A stretch of DNA of 64,000 bases from Dyella telluris (GTDB lineage Bacteria; Pseudomonadota; Gammaproteobacteria; Xanthomonadales; Rhodanobacteraceae), in NCBI RefSeq assembly GCF_014297575.1, contig NZ_CP060412.1, positions 1,736,001 through 1,800,000 on the forward strand. Reading direction: 5' to 3'. Below, in pieces: positions 57,006-64,000 of the stretch (within the stretch, counting starts at the first letter, position 1; each line of letters begins with the position of its first letter). A model generated the notes under the pieces. It had not been told where the DNA came from and did not search any database. It saw only the letters and a list, made by a program, of their open reading frames with translations. The translations under genes and the position numbers were made by a program.

Positions 57006-59501
57006 ATGCAACCTATTGATACCACCGGCCGCGAGCGTAACGACGAGCGCGGCGACAGCACTGTTTTCCCTGCCGACGCCGTCGTGGCCGAAACGCCGCG
57101 CGCGGATGCTCCGTTTGCCCTGACCCCGCCCCACAACCCGGGCCAGATGCGCGTGACCAAGCGTAGCGGCCGCCAGGAAGTGGTGGACGTGAACAAGATT
57201 GTCCGCGCCGTGACCCGCAGCAGCGAAGGCCTGCATGCGGTGGACCCGATGCGCGTGGCGCTCAAGACCATTGGCGGCCTGTACGACGGCGCCACCACGC
57301 AGGAGCTGGACCAGCTCTCCATCCGCACCGCCGCCGCGCTCACCGCCGAGGAGCCCGAATACGGCCAGCTCGCCGCGCGCCTGCTGGGCGCGTTCGTGGA
57401 CAAGGAAGTGAGCGGCCAGGAAATCCAGAGCTTCTCGCAGTCCATCGCACGTGGCGCGGAGCTGGGCATCCTCAATGACCGCCTGCGCGACTTTGTCGCC
57501 ACCAACTCGCGCAAGCTCAACGACGCCATCGATCCGCTCGCCACGCGCCGCTTCGAGTACTTCGGCCTGCGCACGGTCTACGACCGCTACCTGCTGCGCC
57601 ACCCGCAGCTGCGCAAGGTGATCGAGACGCCGCAGCACTTCTTCATGCGCATTGCCTGCGCGCTCGGCGGCAACGAGATCGGCGAGACGCTGGAGCTGTA
57701 CCGCCTGCTCTCCTCGCTGGAATACATCGCCAGCTCACCGACGCTGTTCAACGCCGGCACCGCGCACGAGCAGCTGAGCTCCTGCTTCCTGCTCGACTCG
57801 CCGCTGGATTCGCTCGAATCCATCTACGAGAAGTACGGCGACGTGGCCAAGCTCAGCAAGTTCGCCGGCGGCATTGGCCTGGCCTACTCGCGCGTGCGTT
57901 CGCGTGGCTCGCTGATCAAGGGCACCAACGGCCATTCCAACGGCCTGGTGCCGTGGCTGAAGACGCTGGACGCCTCCGTGGCGGCCGTGAACCAGGGCGG
58001 CAAGCGCAAGGGCGCGGCCTGCGTGTACCTGGAGCCGTGGCACGGCGACATCGAGGAGTTCCTCGAGCTGCGCGACAACACCGGTGACGACGCCCGCCGC
58101 ACGCACAACCTCAACCTGGCCAACTGGATCCCCGACGAATTCATGCGTCGCGTGGAAACCGACGGTGAGTGGTCGCTGTTCGATTCCAAGGTGGTGCCGC
58201 ACTTCGTCGACAGCTGGGGCGAGACCTTCGAGAAGTCCTATCGCGAAGCCGAGGCCGCTGGCCTGGCCGTGAAGAAGGTGAAGGCACGCGAGCTGTATGC
58301 CCGCATGCTGCGCACGCTGGCCCAGACCGGCAACGGCTGGATGACCTTCAAGGATCGCAGCAACGCCACCAGCAACCAGACGGCGAAGGCGGAAAACGTC
58401 ATCCACCTGTCGAACCTGTGCACCGAAATCCTCGAAGTCACCAATGCCGACGAAACGGCGGTGTGCAACCTGGGCTCGGTGAACCTGTCGCGCCACGTGG
58501 TGGACGGCCGCTTCGATTTCGACAAGCTCGCCGCCACCGTGCGCACTGCCGTGCGCCAGCTGGACCGTGTGATCGACCTGAACTTCTACCCCATCGACAC
58601 CGCCAAGGTCGCCAACAACAAGTGGCGTCCGGTGGGCCTGGGCGTGATGGGCCTGCAGGACGTGTTCTTCAAGCTGCGCCTGCCGTTCGACTCGGCCGAA
58701 GCACTGGAGCTGTCCACGCGCATCGCCGAAGAGATCTATTACAACGCGCTGTCGCAGTCCAACGAGCTGGCGATGGAACAAGGCGCGCACCCGGGCTTCG
58801 CGGAAACCCGCGCCGCCAACGGTGAACTGCAGTTCGACTACTGGACCCAGGCCACGCCGCACGACACCGCGCGCTGGGACGAACTGCGCGAATCGATCAA
58901 GGCCAAGGGCCTGCGCAACTCGCTGCTGATCGCCATTGCGCCGACCGCCACCATTGCCTCCATCGCCGGTTGCTACGAGTGCATCGAGCCGCAGGTGAGC
59001 AACCTGTTCAAGCGCGAAACGCTGTCGGGCGACTTCCTGGTGGTGAACCGCTATCTGGTGGAAGAACTCAAGACGCTGGGCCTGTGGACCGCCGACGTGC
59101 GTGACGCGATCAAGCTGGCGGAAGGTTCGATCCAGGGCATCAGCGCCATTCCGGAACGCCTGCGCACGATTTACCGCACCGTGTGGGAACTGCCGCAGAA
59201 GGCCCTGATCGACCTGGGTGCCGCGCGCGGCGCGTACATCGACCAGAGCCAGTCGCTGAACCTGTTCATGGAAAACCCGAACATCGGCCAGCTCAGCTCC
59301 ATGTACATGTACGCCTGGAAGTCCGGCATCAAGACCACGTACTACCTGCGTTCGCGCCCGGCCACGAAGATCGCCAAGACCACCGTCTCGGCTGCCGCAC
59401 CGGCTGCCAAACCGACGACACCTGTCGTGGATCAGGATCAGGCGAACGCGGCCGTGTTCTGCTCGCTGGAAAATCCGGAGTATTGCGAGGCGTGTCAGTA
59501 A
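57006..59501 (+). CDS. nrdA: Class I ribonucleoside-diphosphate reductase, alpha subunit
   Basis: An 831-aa enzyme making dNDPs. The ATP-cone begins at residue 48 (MRVTKRSGRQEVVDVNKIVRAVTRSS), so dATP feedback is expected. Catalytic parts: ASSPTLFNAGTAHEQLSSCFLLD (first redox Cys), NLCTEILEVTNADETAVCNLGSVNLS (thiyl-radical and second redox Cys), and the C-terminal swinging pair in ENPEYCEACQ. ATG 57006 has GGAG upstream; the longer frame runs into the riboswitch leader. nrdB follows after a GIY-YIG insertion. Confidence 0.97.
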   Translation: MQPIDTTGRERNDERGDSTVFPADAVVAETPRADAPFALTPPHNPGQMRVTKRSGRQEVVDVNKIVRAVTRSSEGLHAVDPMRVALKTIGGLYDGATTQELDQLSIRTAAALTAEEPEYGQLAARLLGAFVDKEVSGQEIQSFSQSIARGAELGILNDRLRDFVATNSRKLNDAIDPLATRRFEYFGLRTVYDRYLLRHPQLRKVIETPQHFFMRIACALGGNEIGETLELYRLLSSLEYIASSPTLFNAGTAHEQLSSCFLLDSPLDSLESIYEKYGDVAKLSKFAGGIGLAYSRVRSRGSLIKGTNGHSNGLVPWLKTLDASVAAVNQGGKRKGAACVYLEPWHGDIEEFLELRDNTGDDARRTHNLNLANWIPDEFMRRVETDGEWSLFDSKVVPHFVDSWGETFEKSYREAEAAGLAVKKVKARELYARMLRTLAQTGNGWMTFKDRSNATSNQTAKAENVIHLSNLCTEILEVTNADETAVCNLGSVNLSRHVVDGRFDFDKLAATVRTAVRQLDRVIDLNFYPIDTAKVANNKWRPVGLGVMGLQDVFFKLRLPFDSAEALELSTRIAEEIYYNALSQSNELAMEQGAHPGFAETRAANGELQFDYWTQATPHDTARWDELRESIKAKGLRNSLLIAIAPTATIASIAGCYECIEPQVSNLFKRETLSGDFLVVNRYLVEELKTLGLWTADVRDAIKLAEGSIQGISAIPERLRTIYRTVWELPQKALIDLGAARGAYIDQSQSLNLFMENPNIGQLSSMYMYAWKSGIKTTYYLRSRPATKIAKTTVSAAAPAAKPTTPVVDQDQANAAVFCSLENPEYCEACQ

Positions 59502-59508
59502 TCCTCAC

Positions 59509-59536
59509 CGTCATCCCCGCGAAGGCGGGAATGACG
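59509..59536. repeat. CGTCAT palindrome between nrdA and the GIY-YIG gene
   Basis: CGTCATCCCCGCG-AAG-GCGGGAATGACG, a near-perfect hairpin starting 8 bp after the nrdA stop and ending 1 bp before the GIY-YIG stop. It probably terminates both. Confidence 0.85.
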
Positions 59537-59537
59537 A

Positions 59538-59834
59538 TCAAGGATTAAGGTCAACGTAGAGGTCGCGCCAGTAGGGATTGGTCTTCTCGATCAACCGAAC
59601 CTTCCAGGCGCGATTCCACTTTTTAATGGCCTTTTCCCGCTGTATCGCCGATTCCATCGATTCATGCATTTCGTACCAGACCAGCTGATGGACCTGATAC
59701 CGATGGCTGAAACCTTCAACAACATCGTTGCGATGCTGCCAGATGCGCGCGGGAAGGTTGGAGGTGACACCGGTGTACAAGGTGCCGTTGCGATCACTGG
59801 CGAGGATGTAGACGCAAGGCTGGCGCTCAGACAT
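59538..59834 (-). CDS. GIY-YIG nuclease superfamily protein (UPF0213 type)
   Basis: A 98-aa single-domain protein: PCVYILASDRNGTLYTGVTSNLPARIWQHRND gives the GIY (VYI, Y9) and YIG (YTG, Y20) motifs with R30 and H34 on the helix, followed by VWYEMHESMESAIQREKAIKKW with the Glu. Function of this small type is not known. It lies antisense inside the nrdA-nrdB gap, between two members of the CGTCAT palindrome family (59509-59536 and 59893-59988), so it looks inserted. Confidence 0.92.
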   Translation of the reverse strand: MSERQPCVYILASDRNGTLYTGVTSNLPARIWQHRNDVVEGFSHRYQVHQLVWYEMHESMESAIQREKAIKKWNRAWKVRLIEKTNPYWRDLYVDLNP

Positions 59835-59892
59835 GTGATCAACTCCGTTTCTTCACGGTATGAGCTTGCCGCCATCCACAACCCAATTCGAC

Positions 59893-59988
59893 CGTCATCC
59901 CCGCGCAGGCGGGGATCCAGCGCCTTTCTCCGACACGTCTCGGCGAAGTAATGGAAGACACTGGATTCCGGCCTGCGCGGGAATGACG
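59893..59988. repeat. CGTCAT palindrome doublet upstream of the GIY-YIG gene
   Basis: CGTCATCCCCGCGCAGGCGGGGATCCAG (59893-59920; given here in two parts: CGTCATCCCCGCGCAG and GCGGGGATCCAG) faces an inverted near copy at 59961-59988, 40 nt apart. This repeats the doublet layout of the REP family with a different sequence. Confidence 0.85.
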
Positions 59989-60041
59989 AGCAAAGAGCAA
60001 AGGCGCGCTACGCGGCTAGCGCGACATACACGAGGAACCCC

Positions 60042-61052
60042 ATGTCCACCCAAAACATTCTCGATCCCGGCTTCGAACTCACCCTGCGCCCCATGCGCTA
60101 CCCCGAGTTCTACGAGATGTACCGCAACGCGATCAAGAACACCTGGACGGTGGACGAGGTGGATTTCTCGCTGGACGTCACCGACCTGCGTTCGAAGATG
60201 AGCGAAGCGGACCGCCACCTGATCCATCGCCTGGTCGCGTTTTTCGCCACCGGCGACACCATCGTGGCGAACAACCTGGTGCTGAATCTCTATCAGCACA
60301 TCAATGCGCCGGAAGCGCGCATGTACCTGTCGCGCCAGCTCTACGAAGAAGCGCTGCACGTGCAGTTCTACCTGACCCTGCTCGACACCTATATCCCCGA
60401 CCCTGCCGAGCGCAACAAGGCCTTCGCAGCGATCCAGAACATCCCGTCCATCCGCCAGAAGGGCGAGTTCTGCTTCAAGTGGATCGACTCCATCCAGAAC
60501 CTGCAGAGGCTGGAAACGCGCGAGCAGCGTCGCCAGTTCCTGCTCAACCTGATCTGCTTCGCTGCGTGCATCGAAGGCTTGTTCTTCTTCGCCGCCTTCG
60601 CCTATGTGTACTTCCTGCGCTCGCGCGGCCTGCTGCACGGCCTGGCCTCGGGCACCAACTGGGTGTTCCGCGACGAGAGCTGCCACATGGCTTTCGCCTT
60701 TGACGTGGTGCGCACGGTGCGTTCGGAGGAGCCGGATCTGTTTGACGACGAGATGCGCACCCAGATCGAAGAAATGCTGGAAGACGCCATTGCCTGCGAA
60801 ACCCAGTTCGCCGAGGACGTGCTCTCCGGTGGCGTGGCGGGGCTGTCGGTGAAGGACATGCGCCAGTACCTCGAGTACTGCGCCGACCAGCGCCTGGCCC
60901 AGCTTGACCTGCCGAAGAAGTACGGCGCGAAGAATCCGTTCGACTTCATGGACCTGCAGGACGTGCAGGAAGTGACCAACTTCTTCGAGCGTCGCGTGTC
61001 GGCCTATCAGGTGGGCGTGCAGGGCGAAGTCGCGTTCGACATGTCGTTCTGA
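60042..61052 (+). CDS. nrdB: Class I ribonucleoside-diphosphate reductase, beta subunit
   Basis: A 336-aa di-iron protein that stores the tyrosyl radical. Iron ligands: D72 (FFATGDTIVANN), E103 and H106 in YEEALHVQFY, Glu of ACIEGLFF and E/H in FRDESCHMAF; the radical Tyr is Y110, four residues after H106 as in E. coli Y122. It ends GEVAFDMSF, the tail that binds NrdA. It may be read through from the nrdA promoter or have its own; no clear one was seen in the repeat-rich gap. Confidence 0.97.
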   Translation: MSTQNILDPGFELTLRPMRYPEFYEMYRNAIKNTWTVDEVDFSLDVTDLRSKMSEADRHLIHRLVAFFATGDTIVANNLVLNLYQHINAPEARMYLSRQLYEEALHVQFYLTLLDTYIPDPAERNKAFAAIQNIPSIRQKGEFCFKWIDSIQNLQRLETREQRRQFLLNLICFAACIEGLFFFAAFAYVYFLRSRGLLHGLASGTNWVFRDESCHMAFAFDVVRTVRSEEPDLFDDEMRTQIEEMLEDAIACETQFAEDVLSGGVAGLSVKDMRQYLEYCADQRLAQLDLPKKYGAKNPFDFMDLQDVQEVTNFFERRVSAYQVGVQGEVAFDMSF

Positions 61053-61074
61053 TTCGCCGTTTCATGCCGTAACG

Positions 61075-61108
61075 ACAAGGCCAGCCCGCTGCATGGGGCT
61101 GGCCTTGT
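61075..61108 (+). terminator. Rho-independent terminator after nrdB
   Basis: Perfect 13-bp stem ACAAGGCCAGCCC / GGGCTGGCCTTGT with an 8-nt loop, then TCCTTT. It can serve both the nrd genes and the convergent SPFH gene. Confidence 0.85.
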
Positions 61109-61153
61109 TCCTTTCGGCATCTGGATTCTTGTCCCGGGAGACAGAGTCGCGTC

Positions 61154-62020
61154 TTACTTGCCCTGCACCGTGCCCAGGCTTACAAACGGCAGCGCGCTGC
61201 TCCCGGTATAGGTGGGCAGGTGCCCATCCCACTTTTCGATCGCCGACATCTGCACGATGTTCGGGTTGGATCGCAACGCTTCGCCCTTCAGTTCGATCGC
61301 CTTGGCTTCCGCCTGTGCGATGGTGATCTGGGCCTGGGCACGTCCCTGTGCTTCGGCTTCCACCTTTTCCGCTTCGGCCTTCGCCTGCGCCACTTCGTTC
61401 TGGCGCTGTTCGGCCATCTGCGTTGCCTGGATCTTGGCGTTGATCGACTGCACCACGTTCTCCGGCAGCCGCAGCTCGCCGATCCAGTAGATCTTTTCGA
61501 CGTCGATGCCCACGGCGGACACCTCGTCGCTCACATCCTTCTGCACTGCCTCGATCAGGTTGGCCTTGCCCTTGCCGTACACCGATTCGATATCCAGGCT
61601 GGAGGCTTCCTTCACCAGCGCATCGCGGATCATGTTGCGCAGGTAGACGTCGGTGATCTCGTCGATGCCCTTGCGGTACTTCTGGAAGATCAGCGTCACC
61701 TTGGAAGGATCGATGTGGTACGTGATGCCCACGTCCGCGTTCACGGTAAGACCCTGCGCCGTCTGGAAGCTGATCGACTCGTCCACCGGGCGCCCTTCGG
61801 TGGACGAGCGCGTGAACGTGTAGGTCTGCGTGAACGTAGGGAACGTGTACATCTCGTAGCCCCAGCCCACCCAATAGCGGCCCGGCGGCAGTTCCTGCAG
61901 GGCTCCCTTGTCGTCGCCGTACATCTGGAATTTCACGCCGACGTTGCCCGCCGGCACCTTGGAGCAGCCAGCAAGCATCAGCGCGGCGAGCGACAACGAC
62001 ATCGTCAACATGCGTTTCAT
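61154..62020 (-). CDS. SPFH/Band 7-domain lipoprotein
   Basis: A 288-aa protein with lipobox LAALMLAGC (Cys19) followed by VPAGNVGVKFQMYG and an SPFH domain (~25-200; ISFQTAQGLTVNADVGITYHID, YLRNMIRDALVKEASSLDIESVYG, VEKIYWIGELRLPENVVQSINAKIQATQ), then a coiled coil (AQAKAEAEKVEAEAQGRAQAQITIAQAEAKA). Most SPFH proteins have a membrane helix; a lipid anchor points to outer or inner membrane periplasmic face. ATG 62020 has AAGGA nine bases upstream; ATG 62029, overlapping the previous stop, is possible. Confidence 0.88.
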   Translation of the reverse strand: MKRMLTMSLSLAALMLAGCSKVPAGNVGVKFQMYGDDKGALQELPPGRYWVGWGYEMYTFPTFTQTYTFTRSSTEGRPVDESISFQTAQGLTVNADVGITYHIDPSKVTLIFQKYRKGIDEITDVYLRNMIRDALVKEASSLDIESVYGKGKANLIEAVQKDVSDEVSAVGIDVEKIYWIGELRLPENVVQSINAKIQATQMAEQRQNEVAQAKAEAEKVEAEAQGRAQAQITIAQAEAKAIELKGEALRSNPNIVQMSAIEKWDGHLPTYTGSSALPFVSLGTVQGK

Positions 62021-62025
62021 GGCGA

Positions 62026-62223
62026 TCATTCCTTGTGAGTGAAACCGTGGCGTAGCAGCAGCCAGCCCCACGCCAGAAGCAGTGCCAGCAGGGCCAGGCC
62101 CACCAGCACGGCGAGCGTGCTGGCGGCCGAGATCAGCTCCGGCCCGATGACAGCGACGTACAACACCAGGCAGGACACGTACGGCCACCGCCGTCGTGCC
62201 AGCCAGTCGACCAGCGTCTTCAT
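62026..62223 (-). CDS. Small two-helix membrane protein, paired with the SPFH gene
   Basis: A 65-aa protein: MKTLVDWLARRRWPYVSCLVLYVAVIGPELI, then TLAVLVGLALLALLLAWGWLLLRHGF. The second ATG of the SPFH gene overlaps its stop, so the two are co-translated. GGGGAAAAACC lies before ATG 62223. Family not recognised; small partners of SPFH/NfeD type are known, but this one has no NfeD features. Confidence 0.7.
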   Translation of the reverse strand: MKTLVDWLARRRWPYVSCLVLYVAVIGPELISAASTLAVLVGLALLALLLAWGWLLLRHGFTHKE

Positions 62224-62525
62224 GGTTTTTCCCCGTGAGTGGTCAAGCGTTCGGCAAGTGCCGTATGGACGTCCATTCGGCATCGACCGCCCGCGGCACG
62301 ACCCGCGTGCCGTGACTGCGATGCGAAAGGAACGAAAGGGGTGGCTAACCCGTGGGCGGGAGGCGTCGCCGTGCGAGGCGTGACGGGTCAGCGGGACAGT
62401 GCGTATAGGCCTTCATATAAGCGCACTCCAGGCGCGCCGTTGGATGAGGACGGGGCGCACTCTACTCCGAATTTTGTGCGTTGCAACAAGTCAGCGCTGA
62501 CGCAAATCTGGCCCGATCGGCCTAT
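62224..62525. other. Intergenic region before blaI
   Basis: No gene seen. It holds an imperfect palindrome around GTGCG-TATA ... TATA-AGCGCAC (62399-62426) and a perfect one GTCAGCGCTGAC (62490-62501). Either could be a binding site; neither was assigned. Promoters for the leftward SPFH pair and the rightward blaI must lie here and in the adjacent operators. Confidence 0.4.
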
Positions 62526-62543
62526 TGACTACAGCTGTAGTCA
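62526..62543. promoter_or_regulatory. BlaI operator 1
   Basis: TGACTACAGCTGTAGTCA, a perfect 18-bp palindrome with the TACA/TGTA core of BlaI/MecI operators. It includes a TTGACT -35-like box (62525-62530). Confidence 0.85.
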
Positions 62544-62553
62544 CGGCGTACGT

Positions 62554-62571
62554 TGACTACAGTTGTAGTCA
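62554..62571. promoter_or_regulatory. BlaI operator 2
   Basis: TGACTACAGTTGTAGTCA, the same site with one central change; centre-to-centre distance to operator 1 is 28 bp. It ends 13 bp before the blaI ATG. Confidence 0.85.
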
Positions 62572-62584
62572 CCAGGATCGGGAT

Positions 62585-62971
62585 ATGGGCAAGCCAAGCA
62601 TTGGCGACCAGGAGCTGGCGCTCCTGCAGTACCTCGCCGAACACGGCAACGCATCGGTGGGCGAAGTGGCGGCCGGTTTCGGCGAGCCGCGCGGGCTTGC
62701 CCGCTCCACCGTGCTGACCATGATGGAGCGGCTGCGCGGCAAGTCGTACCTGCGCCGCAAGCAGGTGGACGGCGTGTATCGCTACAGCCCCGCCACCGGG
62801 CCGGCCGAGGTGATGCGCAGCGCGGTCGGCCAGTTCGTGGAAAAGACACTCAGCGGTTCGGTGTCACCCTTCGTGGCGTGGATGTCCGAACGCAGCGAGG
62901 TGAGCGACCGCGAACTCGCCGAACTCGAAGCGCTGGTGCAACAGCTGCAGTCGCGACGCAAGGAGAGCTGA
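62585..62971 (+). CDS. blaI: BlaI/MecI/CopY-family repressor
   Basis: A 128-aa winged-helix repressor: IGDQELALLQYLAEHGNASVGEVAAGFGEPRGLARSTVLTMMERLRGKSYLRRKQVDGVYRYSP (residues 6-70), and a C-terminal dimerisation helix with DRELAELEALVQQLQ. The BlaI site for cleavage by BlaR1 is expected in the middle. It lies downstream of two TACA-TGTA operators, so it represses itself, and 1 bp before the BlaR1 start. What other genes it controls is not visible. Confidence 0.94.
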   Translation: MGKPSIGDQELALLQYLAEHGNASVGEVAAGFGEPRGLARSTVLTMMERLRGKSYLRRKQVDGVYRYSPATGPAEVMRSAVGQFVEKTLSGSVSPFVAWMSERSEVSDRELAELEALVQQLQSRRKES

Positions 62972-62972
62972 C

Positions 62973-64000
62973 ATGACCACCCTCATCCCCGTGGTGGAAA
63001 CCGTGATGATGCGGCTTGCCTGGACGTCGTTGCAGGCCGCGCTGCTGGTGGGCGCCGTGTGGCTGATCAATCGCCAGCTTCCGCGCCTGTCCGCGGCGAC
63101 GCGCTCGGTGTTGTGGTGGCTGCTCGGCGTGCAGCTGCTGCTGGGCCTGTTGCTGCCCACGCCCGTGTCGCTGCCGTTGTTGTCACCGTCGCCTGTCGCG
63201 GTTACCACGACGAGCACGACGCGAATCGACGACAACACCCATGTCTTCATGGTGTCGACCACGGCACCCGCGGAGCACCGCATCGCCAGCATGGGCCAGA
63301 GCGGCCGCTCCACGACGGAAGCACTGGCCGACGCCGCCGACCGCGACGCCGGAGCGCCCACTGCATCAGCGCGCCCATTGGTGGCCCGCCTGCTGCCCGT
63401 GGCCTTTGCCTTGTGGCTGGCCGGCGTGCTCGTGCAGCTGCTGGTGACGCTGCGGCATTGGCGCGAAGCGCGCGCCGTGGTGCGTGCCTCGCGCCCGCTG
63501 GACGATGCCGGCCTTCAGGCGCTATGTGCAGAGCAGGCGCGCGCCATGGGTTTGCGCCGTCTGCCTTCGTTGCGCGTCTCCGATGACATCCGTTCACCCC
63601 AGGTCAGCGGCCTGTGGCGCCCGGTGGTGTTGCTGCCGGCAGGCCAAGGCTTGTCCGCCGGCGAATCGGCGCTCGCGCTGGCGCATGAACTGACGCACCT
63701 GCGTCGCGGTGACCTGTGGATGGGTTGGGTCCCCGGCATCGCGCAGCGCCTGTTCTTCTTCCATCCGATGGTGGCGTGGGCGATGCGCGAATACGCCCTC
63801 AACCGTGAGGCCGCCTGCGACGCGCAGGTGGTGCAGCAGCACGACGCTGCACCGCAGGACTACGGTCGACTGCTGTTGCGCCTTGGCGTGGCCCATCCGC
63901 TGCACGCCGGCCTTGCCGGCGCGTCGCCGACCTTCCTCAATCTGAAGCGTCGACTCGCACTGTTACAGCTGAGCGACCAGGCGAACACGCCGCGCTGGCG
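62973..64000 (+). CDS. blaR1: BlaR1-type M56 membrane sensor-protease, 3' end outside window
   Basis: 342 codons are present and the frame runs off the right edge. Helices at about 12-32, 46-64 and 138-160; zinc protease motif LALAHELTHLRRGD (H238, E239, H242) and NREAACDAQV with the third ligand Glu; LWRPVVLLPAG before it. BlaR1 senses beta-lactams through a C-terminal extracellular domain, which is not in the window, so the ligand here is open. AGGAG at 62961 lies within the blaI end. BlaI-BlaR1 order is canonical. Confidence 0.9.
   Translation, partial: MTTLIPVVETVMMRLAWTSLQAALLVGAVWLINRQLPRLSAATRSVLWWLLGVQLLLGLLLPTPVSLPLLSPSPVAVTTTSTTRIDDNTHVFMVSTTAPAEHRIASMGQSGRSTTEALADAADRDAGAPTASARPLVARLLPVAFALWLAGVLVQLLVTLRHWREARAVVRASRPLDDAGLQALCAEQARAMGLRRLPSLRVSDDIRSPQVSGLWRPVVLLPAGQGLSAGESALALAHELTHLRRGDLWMGWVPGIAQRLFFFHPMVAWAMREYALNREAACDAQVVQQHDAAPQDYGRLLLRLGVAHPLHAGLAGASPTFLNLKRRLALLQLSDQANTPRW

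Overview
The window looks like chromosome of a high-GC gammaproteobacterium of the Xanthomonadales, most likely a Rhodanobacteraceae member (Dyella, Luteibacter or Rhodanobacter type). This rests on base composition, on protein families usual in that group (retropepsin-type protease with PDZ, plant-type glutaminyl cyclase, M13 and M28 peptidases, BlaI/BlaR1, large gltB), and on its dispersed palindromic repeats. The assignment is inference; no rRNA or tRNA gene was seen. Coding is dense, gene pairs often overlap by ATGA, and no prophage or CRISPR array is visible.

Layout. 1-3 kb: an NRDE-family gene cut by the left edge, a methylglyoxal synthase carrying a second degenerate copy of its own fold, and a divergent regulator/methyltransferase pair. 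3-9 kb: gltBD. 9.3-12 kb: envC and a carboxyl-terminal protease. 12-13.3 kb: a non-coding repeat island. 13.3-18 kb: tatABC with a cupin gene, an SYLF protein, hemH and a hydrolase. 18-21.4 kb: an AraC regulator, a two-lobed aspartyl protease with PDZ, and a REP-associated transposase (RAYT) between its own repeats. 21.4-27.6 kb: an M49-type lipoprotein and a five-gene unit (membrane protein, XRE regulator, peptidase, ABC ATPase, ABC permease). 27.9-33.8 kb: a chaperone-usher fimbrial operon behind an excellent sigma-54 promoter. 34-37.4 kb: ferredoxin reductase, yadGH, rluF. 37.4-38.8 kb: a second copy of the repeat island. 39-56 kb: sugar transporter, dbpA, glutaminyl cyclase, M28 peptidase, small redox and stress-type genes, M13 peptidase, TonB-C protein and a CPA2 antiporter. 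56.6-61 kb: cobalamin riboswitch plus nrdA and nrdB, with a GIY-YIG gene between them. 61-64 kb: an SPFH lipoprotein pair and blaI-blaR1 with two operators.

The least explained material is the repeat fraction. Two ~0.8 kb elements (12300-13118 and 37753-38551) share inverted ends of about 85 nt, a chain of perfect hairpins, a nested REP doublet and no preserved reading frame; both arms of one terminal stem change together between copies. Separately, two nuclease-type genes (RAYT and GIY-YIG) each end in or next to a palindrome of a dispersed family and have another palindrome upstream. Regulatory sites that stand out are the 23-bp palindrome near -61 of the gltB promoter, the sigma-54 promoter with a switch-like leader before the pilin gene, the XRE operator over its own start site, and DnaA-box-like sites before the riboswitch-controlled nrdA.
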